Origin: Siphonodentalium dalli
Lineage: Eukaryota; Mollusca; Scaphopoda; Gadilida; Siphonodentaliidae
NCBI GenBank assembly: GCA_032622095.1
Contig: CP136068.1
Location: 134,733,989 to 134,797,988, forward strand
Reading direction: 5' to 3'
Length of the DNA stretch: 64,000 bases
Shown one piece after another: positions 42,501 to 46,818 of the stretch. The translations under genes were made by a program, and so were the position numbers. The notes below the pieces were generated by a model. It had not been told where the DNA came from. It saw only the letters and a program-made list of their open reading frames with translations, and ran no database searches. Within the stretch, counting starts at the first letter, position 1; each line of letters opens with the position of its first letter.

Positions 42501-43265
42501 TCCACGCACGGACGGGCGGACGACGGATGTCAACACATGACCCTCTTTAAATTGAGCTAAAAAAGGTAGCCAAAAAGTGATTCTACTCAGTCTATATATA
42601 TAACCAAATTAAAACCAACGGCGGTATGTGTGTTCTTAAACTGAATTGCTGGCACACCCAATTTGTTTAATTGTATTTACCTTAATAGCCCCGATATACG
42701 CCAATCCTTTATTCCCACCTCCTTCGAACGCAAGATTCTCGTAAGGGAACGGGAACGTTTCTGGACGACAGTCCAGTAAATCTCTCTCTGTGAAACTATT
42801 GTTGTTGCTGCTGTCGGCGCGTAAGTAGTTGTTGCTGGCTTGTATGCCGTTTGTGCATGTGCATACCGGGCTCCCACCGTCAATAACGTCATCCGGGGTG
42901 TCATCCGGGGTGTCTTCTCTGAGGAGTTCAAAGTTCAAATCTGTATCTATCAACTCATTATTGTCGGCGTGTACTGTACTGTCGGCTTGTATGCGGTTAA
43001 TGTCGACGTGTAGGCGTTTGCTGTTGGCTTGTTTGCGAGTTGCGCATGGGTATACCGGGCCCCAGTCGTCAACAAAGTCATCCGGGGTGTCTTCCGGGGT
43101 GTCTCTGTGGAGTTCATCGTGGTATACCGAGCTCGATCCGGTTAACACATCTTTATCGGATTCTAGCATAGAATCTATCGATAAAAAGCGTCTCTGATCC
43201 AATGTATCCCGCAGATTAGGTGTCGGATAAAGGTAACTAGCGCCAGCTTGAACTTGGTTTCCCAT
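5520..43265 (-). CDS. Patatin-like phospholipase gene, seven exons seen, 3' end open
   Basis: Split gene read on the minus strand: exons 42681-43265, 40995-41142, 28418-28554, 19562-19697, 10491-10586, 7539-7669 and 5520-5611. All introns are GT-AG and every split codon joins to a family-appropriate residue (Asp245, Phe336, Gly368). The product is about 441 residues so far. Seen: GGGNKG oxyanion loop (182-187), GTSAG with nucleophile Ser213, and VDGG with catalytic Asp354, the Ser-Asp dyad of patatin lipid acyl hydrolases. The family hydrolyses fatty-acyl esters of membrane phospholipids or neutral lipids; the substrate here is not deducible. No transmembrane segment is evident. The last exon ends in GTAAGA with codon CG|N open, so at least one 3' exon is missing or off-window. 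No exon carries a stop or frameshift. Introns are packed with mobile elements. The order of conserved blocks matches intact animal patatin-like proteins, so I infer a functional gene. Confidence 0.9.
5612..6617. other. Unassigned sequence, intron 6 part
   Basis: A GGTACCG/CGGTACC-rich patch lies at 5820-5895. No coding signal apart from accidental frames. Confidence 0.35.
6618..7150. mobile_element. hAT-like MITE with G-run ends
   Basis: Begins CAGGGGG and ends CCCCCTG; the inner TIR shares GCACGTATGC in inverted orientation. It is flanked by the 7-bp direct repeat ctgacag (6611-6617 and 7151-7157), compatible with a hAT TSD of which one position has changed. The left G-run is about 25 bp. 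Confidence 0.6.
7281..7375 (+). mobile_element. Fragment of the 1260-1728 MITE family
   Basis: Shares TTTGATTCGAGTCGA, GAACCCA and a GATATCGATTTATAAAAT-like block in the same order as 1370-1435. Truncated on both sides. Confidence 0.5.
7539..7669 (-). CDS. Patatin-like gene, exon 6
   Basis: Acceptor ACTTCTTCCAG was chosen because it joins G|GT to give GWWLSMDP directly after FD, as in relatives. Donor is GTAAGC. Encodes residues 369-411, including KKERFGLYNDKTLGFML. The open frame continues upstream of this acceptor through a possible Met, but that reading would insert extra residues between FD and GWW. Ends in phase 0. Confidence 0.9.
7670..8395. other. Intron 5 sequence with decayed repeat
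   Basis: The part 7981-8340 (GTGTCCGTCCGTCCAG followed by two loosely repeated AAATTTGGTATGTG and CAAGTTYGAATTTGG blocks) looks like an interspersed repeat I cannot classify. The part 7905-7960 resembles 28200-28290 in the opposite orientation. Confidence 0.35.
8396..9284 (+). mobile_element. hAT-type MITE, complete, 889 bp
   Basis: Ends are TAGGGACGTGGC and GCCACGTCTCTG, inverted to each other. 8-bp TSDs gtggcaat (8388-8395) and gtggtaat (9285-9292) differ at one base. The interior repeats the palindromic word GTTGGAAATTTCCAAC and contains a CACACCGGGCCGA block. No transposase frame. Confidence 0.8.
9366..9430. repeat. (TA)n microsatellite
   Basis: About 32 uninterrupted TA units. It continues as a short TA tract at 10183-10194 on the far side of the Helitron, so the Helitron split it. 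Confidence 0.95.
9431..10182 (+). mobile_element. Non-autonomous Helitron inserted in a TA tract
   Basis: Starts TC after an A and ends CTAG before a T, as for Helitron insertion between A and T. A CCCGGACGAAGTCGGG stem lies 7 bases before CTAG. No TIR or TSD. Contains a (TG)n run (9453-9499) and two copies of a CGACTTGAAATTTGGT-type block near 10008 and 10130. No Rep/helicase coding. Confidence 0.65.
10282..10517. repeat. Four 59-bp tandem copies spanning an exon-donor boundary
   Basis: Units 10282-10340, 10341-10399, 10400-10458 and 10459-10517. On the minus strand each holds 27 exon-derived bases (ending CGCATTCGAYG) and 32 intron bases beginning GTAAGATTAAACG. Donor GTAAGA is kept in three copies; the farthest has GTACGA. 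The copy next to the exon is the functional one in frame. Confidence 0.95.
10491..10586 (-). CDS. Patatin-like gene, exon 5 with catalytic Asp
   Basis: Acceptor is TTTTGCCTCTATAG; donor is GTAAGA. Encodes residues 337-367 plus the first base of Gly368. It contains VYVDGGLLCNYPIHAFD; Asp354 of DGG is the second dyad residue. The last 27 exon bases and 32 bases of intron form one copy of a 59-bp unit that is repeated four times into the intron (10282-10517), producing a ladder of candidate donors. The exon-proximal donor at 10490 is the one that keeps frame with exon 6. Confidence 0.93.
10587..11370. other. Intron 4 sequence, unassigned
   Basis: The part 10640-11030 looks like an interspersed repeat (GTGCCAAGTTTAACCC, then CAGACAGACGAATAGGCGGAC), but no ends were found. 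Confidence 0.35.
11371..11475. repeat. Two interleaved perfect inverted repeats
   Basis: Arm A 11371-11387 (17 bp) pairs with 11432-11448. Arm B 11390-11416 (27 bp) pairs with 11449-11475. The order A-B-A'-B' is pseudoknot-like rather than a nested hairpin. Confidence 0.9.
11712..12002 (-). mobile_element. LINE 3' end (CR1/L2-like)
   Basis: Minus strand ends in GGTGGAGCAATAAATCAATC followed by AAATCA-type units, a tail typical of CR1/L2-like LINEs. It continues across the Gypsy insertion to the RT-derived piece at 16735. The TSD agatt lies at its right edge (11998-12002). Confidence 0.65.
12003..12164 (-). repeat. 3' LTR of the Gypsy element
   Basis: 162 bp, nearly identical to 16573-16734. 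On the minus strand it starts TGTCATG and ends TAACA. Confidence 0.95.
12165..12182 (-). promoter_or_regulatory. Polypurine tract of the Gypsy element
   Basis: GGGGGAAAGAGAGGAATT on the minus strand abuts the 3' LTR, the expected plus-strand primer site. Confidence 0.8.
12270..14138 (-). pseudogene. Gypsy pol: RNase H and integrase part
   Basis: 622 codons open. RNase H: MASDASAYGVGAVISH at the start, KEALSIIFGMKKF (45-57) and LITDHQPL (68-75). Integrase zinc region: His225, His228, Cys258, Cys261. Catalytic triad: Asp289, Asp343 and Glu379 with 35 residues between the last two. A C-terminal region follows with GDKVLVRNYSPEAEKW (GPY/F-like); no clear chromodomain. The frame is intact within this piece but joined to the RT part only through a frameshift near 14150-14200, so it is scored as part of a broken pol. 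Confidence 0.9.
14099..14485 (-). pseudogene. Gypsy pol: RT thumb and connection
   Basis: Contains KQVEYLGHIIDENGLHQSPEK and PQLRSFLGLLNYYGKFLPNLS, the usual RT C-terminal signature of Ty3/Gypsy. The break before it is at an A-homopolymer (14463-14500 region), and the break after it lies just before the RNase H DAS motif. Homopolymer slippage or assembly error are alternatives to real mutation. Confidence 0.85.
14498..15165 (-). pseudogene. Gypsy pol: reverse transcriptase palm and fingers
   Basis: Contains WATPIVPVVKKNGKDIRICRD, FTKIDLANAYLQL, AFGVASSPAIWQKTMDQVLQG-type motif and the catalytic CYLDDILV box. The reading frame can be followed upstream of the first Met, overlapping the protease frame near 15140-15165. 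That overlap marks a frame change that may be a programmed shift or damage. Confidence 0.9.
15094..16467 (-). CDS. Gypsy gag, nucleocapsid and protease
   Basis: 457 codons. Capsid-like region 8-190 (FGKIEEFDERVEDFSSYKER). Two CCHC zinc knuckles: C213-C216-H221-C226 and C233-C236-H241-C246. Retroviral-type aspartic protease with ELDTGSS, Asp316. The second Met (residue 7) has the better start context. The last about 20 residues lie beyond the apparent frame change to RT. Confidence 0.88.
   Translation of the reverse strand: MIKKKKMAAAYFGKIEEFDERVEDFSSYKERFEQFIKFNEIKDEKVVPAFLSSLGGKTYSLLKTLLTPDKPGDKTFVEITTKLENYFSPKPLLIAERFRFHNRRQMSNESVSEYVRALKKCAQHCEVGGNLNDALRDRFVCGLKDVSVQKRLLTEAELSFDKANKIAVAMEKASKDTQQLHDSFPEKVQAMSINSEKFRKVENFGKFRKFPPCTRCGKNNHSSDKCFFKDRDCVGCSKRGHHVRMCRNKKKYPNIHKVSKVDSESSCLSLSSDESDDFTYDCHNLAVLSMEHSQGSIKPIIVKPVVQDRQLRMELDTGSSLSIMPHTLYEQEFYDVPLVKTNVKMSTYTGEIIKPKGKIMVNVLMNKQQCEAELYVVDSMTGVRPLFGRQWLHKIRLSWHKLNSLSVAKENKVIPKKSCASTDEQSGIQHVTSPVHVEMILILKHYYRNMKYCLMAN
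16551..16569 (-). promoter_or_regulatory. Putative primer-binding site of the Gypsy element
   Basis: TGGCGACGAGGATGGGATC begins three bases inside the 5' LTR and starts with the TGG expected from a tRNA CCA end. The cognate tRNA was not identified. Confidence 0.65.
16573..16734 (-). repeat. 5' LTR of the Gypsy element
   Basis: 162 bp, direct copy of 12003-12164 with about three differences. Confidence 0.95.
16735..17230 (-). pseudogene. LINE ORF2 fragment, RT thumb region
   Basis: Minus-strand peptide with RAMYGLLNKIYKLNLSIDLS and DRTVLPIILYGSEIWGFEN, the end of the RT domain of CR1/L2/jockey-type LINEs. It stops at FKRIK* just before the Gypsy TSD. It probably belongs with the LINE tail at 11712-12002, now split by the Gypsy element. 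Confidence 0.8.
17260..17430 (+). pseudogene. LINE ORF2 C-terminal fragment, opposite strand
   Basis: Plus-strand peptide QIVHARIRLGCSDLKAHKFE followed by DPKCICGNIYEDTEHYF, the Cys-His segment that ends ORF2 in the same LINE group. It faces the minus-strand RT fragment, as in 5'-inverted LINE copies or two separate insertions. Confidence 0.75.
17544..17622 (+). pseudogene. Truncated 5S rRNA-derived sequence
   Basis: GAAGTTAAGCAACGTCGAGC, then CGGTTAGTCCTTGGATGGGT and GGGATTCCTGGTGCTG, follow the 3' two thirds of metazoan 5S rRNA, including the internal-promoter region. The 5' part is absent and several positions differ (for example CTTGG where CCTGG is usual), so it is a pseudogene or the head of a 5S-derived SINE. 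Confidence 0.75.
17665..19074. other. Intron 4 sequence, unassigned
   Basis: Only a small hairpin stands out: 18098-18109 pairs perfectly with 18117-18128 (TATCGGACCGTC). Otherwise nothing recognised. Confidence 0.35.
19075..19430 (+). repeat. Two-copy tandem repeat, about 195 bp
   Basis: Blocks CAATGTTTACC, CAAGTTTTGA, TTGATCGGTAATG and ACTGTAACAGTAATATTTA recur in order at 19075-19230 and 19268-19425, with divergence. Confidence 0.65.
19451..19563. repeat. 50-bp tandem repeat at exon 4 donor
   Basis: Units 19451-19500 and 19501-19550, with a 13-bp third start at 19551-19563 that contains the real donor. The middle unit retains GTGAGT on the minus strand; the outer one reads GTGGGT. Confidence 0.9.
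19562..19697 (-). CDS. Patatin-like gene, exon 4
   Basis: Too short to stand out as an open frame by itself. Acceptor is TGCTCATTCTAG and donor is GTGAGT. Encodes residues 291-335 plus the first T of codon 336. It contains ELCIVITNLNEMTEEYCHP and ends MSMSIP-like (ISMSIP). The T joins TT of exon 5 to give Phe336. The intron side of its donor is tandemly duplicated as a 50-bp unit (19451-19563), so GTGAGT recurs just inside the intron. Confidence 0.92.
19698..20737. other. Intron 3 sequence, unassigned
   Basis: Contains an imperfect hairpin at 20438-20517 (ATTCTTACCAAAGTTG against CAACTTTGGTGAGAAT). No gene signal. Confidence 0.35.
20738..23876. mobile_element. Long-inverted-repeat element, 3.1 kb
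   Basis: GTCCAGGAGATATTG at 20738 is mirrored at 23876. Further inverted matches follow in order: CAAGATGGCGTCCATCATGG (near 20857 and 23741), a GGCAATTGATACTCGC block, TTTCCACTTTTGTCATAATA, and GAACTGGACCAGCTTCC near the inner edge (21341 and 22531). The core 21350-22500 has only short frames, none recognised. The right arm is longer through insertions. Confidence 0.65.
23877..25558. other. Intron 3 sequence with a two-copy tandem repeat
   Basis: At 24325-24575 a unit of about 123 bp containing GGATCCCAC, CCAAT and ATGTACCTCTGTCT is present twice. The remainder is unassigned. Confidence 0.45.
25559..26020 (+). mobile_element. Decayed hAT-type MITE sequence
   Basis: Starts CAGGGACGTGGCTAGA like the intact family. 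A second family block (GGGTGTCCGTTGGGGTGTCC and CATTTGCATCCAACCCC) lies at 25870-25970. No right end or TSD was found; two remnants may be merged. Confidence 0.5.
26040..26270. repeat. GGTTCT/AGAACC word array
   Basis: AGAACCAA or TTGGTTCT occurs at least eight times on both strands within 230 bp, including ACCAACTACGCGTAGTTGTT, itself palindromic. Confidence 0.5.
27560..28027. mobile_element. piggyBac-like MITE, 468 bp
   Basis: Flanked by TTAA on both sides (27556-27559, 28028-28031). TIRs are CCCTTTCAGTGC and GCACTGAAAGGG. The interior has poly-A/T tracts and a 69-nt hairpin. No transposase frame. Confidence 0.8.
27913..27981. repeat. 69-nt near-perfect hairpin, copy 1
   Basis: GCCAATGCATT to AATGCATTGGC ends; 27-bp outer arms with one mismatch and an inner CGACC-TAT-GGTCG core. 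Followed by CACAGGG outside the palindrome. Confidence 0.9.
28418..28554 (-). CDS. Patatin-like gene, exon 3
   Basis: Acceptor is TTTTCAAATCCAG; donor is the weaker GTATAT. Encodes residues 246-290, including YGWNPG and DITFKQ, conserved in patatin-like proteins between the nucleophile and the dyad Asp. It ends in phase 0. The preceding intron (12.4 kb) contains the foldback element and the RT-less LTR element. Downstream open sequence after the donor (to 28292) is read-through into the intron, not coding. Confidence 0.9.
28555..29884. other. Intron 2 sequence, unassigned
   Basis: AT-rich with no recognised repeat end or coding motif. Confidence 0.35.
29890..30355 (+). repeat. 5' LTR of the RT-less element
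   Basis: 466 bp from TGTGAGATAACG to ACCTCACA. It holds AATATATAAAA near 29949, GTATATAAG near 30135 and an AATAAA signal at 30311. Roughly a dozen differences from the 3' LTR, including AATACA at the polyadenylation signal there. Confidence 0.92.
30365..30380 (+). promoter_or_regulatory. Possible primer-binding site
   Basis: TGGTACCGTGAACAG starts with TGG ten bases after the LTR, further than usual. No tRNA was assigned. Confidence 0.35.
30943..31434 (+). CDS. Unidentified ORF upstream of gag
   Basis: Open from a Met at 30850, or more plausibly from 30943 (MDISPDSTTPTLPTHP), for about 163 residues, ending 15 bases before gag. The longer form would add a hydrophobic segment of about 25 residues. 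The body is Thr/Pro/His-rich at first, then a compact region with DTICLYVHCMITNNYSG, and a basic His/Arg end. I do not recognise a family. Its position and intact frame suggest it belongs to the element. Confidence 0.5.
   Translation: MDISPDSTTPTLPTHPTTIHASNDQPIPPTSHKQHSVLNFKTYCRYALPHQITLSPQLIKYCNTIRIDITHDTICLYVHCMITNNYSGHTLDSWNERHTFTAHFTDYPKLIVNSIVAAIPIKHPNKSPESCQIHLNRIIHRHGTWKKIQHISHPYHRSPHRRR
31450..32601 (+). CDS. gag with one zinc knuckle
   Basis: 383 codons. The core FDGKPGTFLQWVHAVEKYSR (95-114) and following helices fit the retrotransposon gag domain, and FRLLKDDPVTLDRATDIAL is its usual end. A single CCHC knuckle lies at C357-C360-H365-C370 near the C-terminus. A basic His/Arg/Pro-rich stretch (290-340) precedes it. 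The frame is complete. Confidence 0.85.
   Translation: MESPPPQSSDYFHPSQTYQHHLELNRETDQSTARPPPPHKDITNEMGKDTQNLLLSRLTHEISHFTSSIRDQTNSLKTQTTITALLGMNSIIEPFDGKPGTFLQWVHAVEKYSRAISAQDETIIKIAAQTCKSQDSEFIQRFINENNTDGKFTFTWADLKSQLRSLFSSITDSPQALSSLRAIRQRHTETIAMFAERIPTLAKHAFTDEINTRAVQTQLVAFFSDGIRDSSIKFRLLKDDPVTLDRATDIALREMNLRQRYRLRYGEHHNDYNQFPQLQSPQPMDIDNNHRHIPRGPSQSTYNPRQSKDRHRINDHPHRRQPSNSHHPYPAPRVSHQNRIQTMDARYATTPQRPLFCTYCRLNNHTTDQCRRRAQNNNQFLNR
32646..33690 (+). pseudogene. Aspartic protease region, truncated pol
   Basis: The frame has a basic linker and then LLDSGATTSCL with catalytic Asp197. One in-frame TAA near 33444 splits it; the same frame resumes as GRDFMKQHS and remains open until 33690, inside the 3' LTR. 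What follows protease in a complete element (RT, RNase H, integrase) is absent. The linker could be read from other frames, and the exact start is unknown. Confidence 0.75.
33654..34118 (+). repeat. 3' LTR of the RT-less element
   Basis: 465 bp, direct copy of 29890-30355. It begins with the first LTR base immediately after protease-derived sequence, with no spacer. Confidence 0.92.
34293..39155. mobile_element. Foldback element, 4.9-kb palindrome
   Basis: Outer arms 34293-35640 and 37780-39155 are inverted copies: GGAGCCAATAAGGTCCACCT-type ends, then CCATTTGAATCCAAGATGG and the GGCTAATCTGTATTATA block. The inner 35640-36660 and 36700-37780 are degenerate arrays of a 40-45-bp unit (TGGTCATGGGTGAGGTG, GTATACAGGGAGTGAC), also inverted to each other. 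The centre is near 36690. No transposase. All frames inside are repeat-derived. Related pieces lie at 44330-44570, 59640-60330 and 63930-64000. Confidence 0.85.
39156..40587. other. Intron 2 sequence, unassigned
   Basis: No recognised element ends. Short minus-strand frames near 39739-39975 have no family signal. Confidence 0.35.
40588..40803 (-). CDS. Possible small exon with Cys-x2-Cys
   Basis: 71 codons from a Met: MSRHKITAGNICRVCDYSFS, then a Lys/Arg-rich segment RAKNKVVIKNDALELFK. It resembles the zinc-binding first exon of some invertebrate transposase or regulatory proteins, but only one Cys pair is visible and I cannot name a family. It is not part of the patatin-like protein, whose exon 2 to exon 3 junction is continuous without it. 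Confidence 0.25.
   Translation of the reverse strand: MSRHKITAGNICRVCDYSFSGDELAASTGKLHPRAKNKVVIKNDALELFKSIKLSHFLGVNFQMTFLRQII
40995..41142 (-). CDS. Patatin-like gene, exon 2 with nucleophile elbow
   Basis: Acceptor CGCAACAG precedes GTTTTAGAAGAC; donor is the strong GTAAGT. Encodes residues 196-244 plus the first base of codon 245. It contains KRVAGTSAGAITAALLAIGY, where Ser213 of GTSAG is the predicted nucleophile. The single trailing G joins AT of exon 3 to give Asp245, which restores the family-typical DHRFG. It sits 1.5 kb from exon 1, across an intron filled with degenerate tandem repeats. Confidence 0.92.
41425..42545 (+). repeat. Degenerate tandem repeat, about 145-bp period
   Basis: About eight units with ATCCAAGATGGCT, CGGCCATGTTTTTCA, CGAATTTCG, GATGGCTCCCATCTAGAGGT, AAGATCC and GGTGATGATCGAATGA. 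It ends in GGACGGGCGGACGACGGATG, a terminus common in invertebrate interspersed repeats. Fills intron 1. Confidence 0.75.
42681..43265 (-). CDS. Patatin-like gene, exon 1 (residues 1-195)
   Basis: Starts at the ATG ending at 43265 in a good context (AAAAATGGG) and ends at donor GTAAAT in phase 0. Residues 1-175 are a non-catalytic N-terminal region. Residues 50-105 and 112-153 are two diverged copies of an acidic repeat, each opening with a DTPxDTPDD motif (55-63 and 118-126) followed by a Cys-containing segment and a KQAN or IQAS stretch. The enzyme domain begins near ENLAFEGGGNKG (176-187); the glycine loop is the oxyanion hole. Residue 2 is Gly, but position 6 is Gln, which makes N-myristoylation uncertain. 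An upstream 5' exon or UTR exon cannot be excluded. Confidence 0.85.
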
Positions 43266-43416
43266 TTTTGGTTATTGCAATCAGTGAAGAGTCCCGCTGA
43301 AAAGGTTCGTTGTCAAAGGAAAAAAAATATGAATAAGGCTTGTGAAATATGTATACTTACATCATATACTGACTAAATGTCGTCGCAAGTCATCGATCGA
43401 TAATCAACCTTTCGGA

Positions 43417-43510
43417 ACAATTCAATTCAATTCAACCTATTTATTGCAACTGATATTCCGGTCCAAAGAGACTTCACGATAATCGAATAACTAATATGAC
43501 AATGGCCTTA
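43417..43510 (-). mobile_element. LINE or SINE 3' tail
   Basis: On the minus strand GTTGCAATAAATAGGTTGAA runs into GAATTGAATTG repeats, a CR1/L2-type terminus. The body is not recognised. Confidence 0.5.
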
Positions 43511-43659
43511 CTTAGCTCATCATCATGTTGATATATATTATACACAGAACACAGACCAGAGGTGTATATACATTTACAGATATGATCAGTTATGTGCACA
43601 AGCGTGCATATTGTGTATTGTATTAGCATATAATTGAGCTATTTAAACTCTACATATGT

Positions 43660-44130
43660 CAAAAGTGGCGCCTCTCGAGCCAGGTATGACCAAAATTTTT
43701 AACATATTTTTAGCGCCGATTTCCACCAAATTGAATCATTTTCATCCCTGTGATACGAGAAATCTAATCGTGTGGATTAAAGACGCAACGTTGCTGCCGT
43801 TTGGGTCAGAGATGGGGATGGCGGGGCACTAATACAGAATAAGAATCGCCGATTTCACCAAATTTATTTATTGTCATCTCCATGATACGAGGAAACTATT
43901 GATGTGATTTAAAGAAACCTAAGTTGCCATATTTCAGTTATAGTGATGGGGAGGTGAGGGGCACAAAAAGTACATGAACAAAATTGTGTCGCCGATTTTC
44001 ATCATACTTATATCATAATCATCTACACAATGAATATAATTGTGTGGGCTAAAATGCGGCACCTTAGGGGCCAGGAATTAGGGACAGGATAAAACATTTT
44101 CACCGCTAATTATTACCAAAATTATATATA
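43660..44130 (+). repeat. Degenerate tandem repeat, about 160-bp period
   Basis: About three units sharing CGCCGATTTYCACCAAA, CATCTCCATGATACGAG, GTGTGGATTAAA and GATGGGGA. Confidence 0.55.
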
Positions 44131-44329
44131 TATACGTAGGACTATACATGAAGGCATCCTTGTGCGGTTAGTGGTGTTGTTCAAAGTTTGCAGCGCGATG
44201 CAGTACCATGCACATACGCTCTAAATTTCAGCTTCGTTTTTTTTTATATTTTCTATTATTGTACATTTTCTTCATCAAATTCGGCTATGTTCTGTTTAAC
44301 ACATGACTCGAGTTGATTAGTGGTAAAAT

Positions 44330-44570
44330 TTCAAACATATTTATTAATTCAAATTTTAAAGGTAGTAACATTTTACTTGAAACAATGGTCCAAACCTGAA
44401 AAGTTAAATTTTGCCGATAGTTTGTGACAGAAATAATATTTCTGGTAATGTCAGTGGTTACAATAATAAAAACTAAAAGCAAAAACTGATCTACGAGATA
44501 ATAGTGAAAAACGTCATATTTTCTACTTCCTATGGCCATTTTGTCGGCCATTTTGGACGGGGAGTGTCAA
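44330..44570 (+). mobile_element. Fragment of the foldback arm family
   Basis: Matches 38210-38360 in order: TTTTACTT, GTCCAACCCTGAAAAGT, TTTTGCCGAT and ATATTTCTGGTRATGTCAGT. Confidence 0.65.
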
Positions 44571-46453
44571 TTTTGTCGTATAAAGGTGGCATTATGTCTT
44601 AGATTTATAAAAGTACATTTATTATTGACACAGACTCATACGGCATATACTTCAATAATACATACGTATATATTTGACATATATTAGACATTGCTTTGTC
44701 CAGTATAACTACCGCCGTACTGGGCATTAGTATAACACGAACCGATGCATCATGTTATCAAATTTCATCAAAACATGTGACGCATGCACTATTGATGCAC
44801 CGACTAGTATGCATTAAAGGATTTATTGGGTCTAGAAACTACCAAACGCAATATGAAAGCCCTCCCTATTGTGATTAAAATGACCCAAGTCCCATTCCGA
44901 TCGCATAATAAATCAGCCGAAAATTTTATAAATAATACCATCACCGATATTCGGAGATTTCCGTGACTAAACTACGAATGACGTAGTTGTGGGCGAACAA
45001 ATTAAAAACACAGATTCGGAGCTGGAGTTTATCAACTTTGTCATAAGCATCTCCCAAACGTTATAAAACACTAGGCGGAACTATCTATCAGGTGTTTCAT
45101 TTGTTGTTCGTTGTAAGTTATTTCCAATTTCTCAATTATTCAAATATTCGATTGCCACCATGCCAAATACAGATCACCATTATTCAGTACCTCCAAAAAG
45201 ACAACACAGTTCGCAATTTAGAACGCTCTTTATTGTCTACCGCTTTTGGTAGACGGAAGCATGGCCGCTCTTTATATTTAAATGTCACAATACCACATAC
45301 AAAATCACTCATGACATCTCGAAATAGATCACATTCGTAATTGAGGACGCTCTTTATTTTCTAACGCGACGGAAACATGGACGCTCTTTATTAGAGGCAA
45401 TCATTGTATTTTTCTAGGCTAACAACAATTAAAAACTTCCTCTCTAGAAAGTCAATATCTGCCATCAAAACGAACAACAAACGTAAATTGAAAAACAAAG
45501 CCCGACTAGCCTTCAATTTAAAAACAATGTCTTTATGCCAATGTGCATGCCTAATTAATAATTATTGTAGTTTCGACAGTCTGTTGTGTATTCGAGTGAA
45601 TTCTTTTGTTTACCCACTGATCGTATCTTGACTGGAAGGATTTTATCAAACGGTTCGCAGCCGTGCACTTCTCCACACAAAATGTTTCGTGTGAAGAAAC
45701 AGACAGGAACATTATTGTGACAAATATAAGCCATCATGATGCATGTACTAGTATAATGACCATGACCTTTTTAATCAAACCCCATTTGTGTTTAATTGTA
45801 CTCCTATATCGCACAACGGAATGAGACTAGTGTATAAACTAGCTTCCGAAAATTGTACCAAACAACGAAGAAGCCAGAACGCCCAACTTGCATTCTTTCA
45901 GAAACAGTTCAATTTAGTTTCGCACGTAATTCTGCTCGCTCATTGCACTTTTTGCATAAATTAATCTCATTTCACACAACTTTTATCGCTTCAAAGTACA
46001 TTTGAGTCACCATTATTCGTTATATAATCTATTATTCTAACAAATCCCGTTCATAATAATAAGCACATTCAACCAGTTTTATTCAATGATCGCTAGTTAT
46101 CGTATAAAGGTAATTAACCAGCGACTGTGATATATACATGTATGTGTATACGTAATTAATCAACTCGTTACGCGATTGGCGGAATTATTTCAAGTTCCAC
46201 CCACCGCTGTCACCGGTAAGCAAATCAATTAACTTACCGCGTCGATGGAGCTGATAGGTCATGTGATCGCGCTGTGGTCATGTGATCGCACTCACGTGAC
46301 TTGCACTTCGGATACTTCCGCGATTTTTTTTTATATCATAATAATAAAAATACTATCTGCTCGATTTTGAATTTTCTTGGCGGAATGGGTCTGTTAGACG
46401 TATATAATTAGTATTATGACGATAAAAAAAATATTTTTTTGCCAAACTAATTC
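44571..46453. other. Unassigned sequence upstream of the patatin-like gene
   Basis: The word GACGCTCTTTATT or a close form recurs four times at 45220-45395. GTCATGTGATCGC is doubled at 46258-46290. No gene was recognised. Confidence 0.35.
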
Positions 46454-46818
46454 CTTTAAAGGGGTACTGTACACTAAATCCGATCATTTATGGGACCATC
46501 TCCTTTTATACTTAACAGAATATATACAACACATCAATGAATTTAAACCATGTATCAGCGAAAAATACACTTGTGTGCTCTATGAACAAAGCAAACAACA
46601 TGGTATTTATAATTAAAATGAATAAATGGCTGGAGTCATAAATTCATTTTCATTATAATTATCATGTTGTTTGCATCGTTCATAGAACCCACGAGTTGAT
46701 GTTGCATTGATCCATGGCTCAAATTCATTCATTTGTTGCATATATTGTGTTGAGTATAAAAGGAGATGGTCCCATAAATGGTCGGATTTAGTGTATAGTC
46801 CCCCCCCCCCCCTTTAAG
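46454..46818. mobile_element. Inverted-repeat MITE, about 365 bp
   Basis: Imperfect arms of about 150 bp: CACTAAATCC, TTTATGGGACCATCTCCTTT and AACAACATG blocks are mirrored. The right end has a C-run. Confidence 0.7.
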
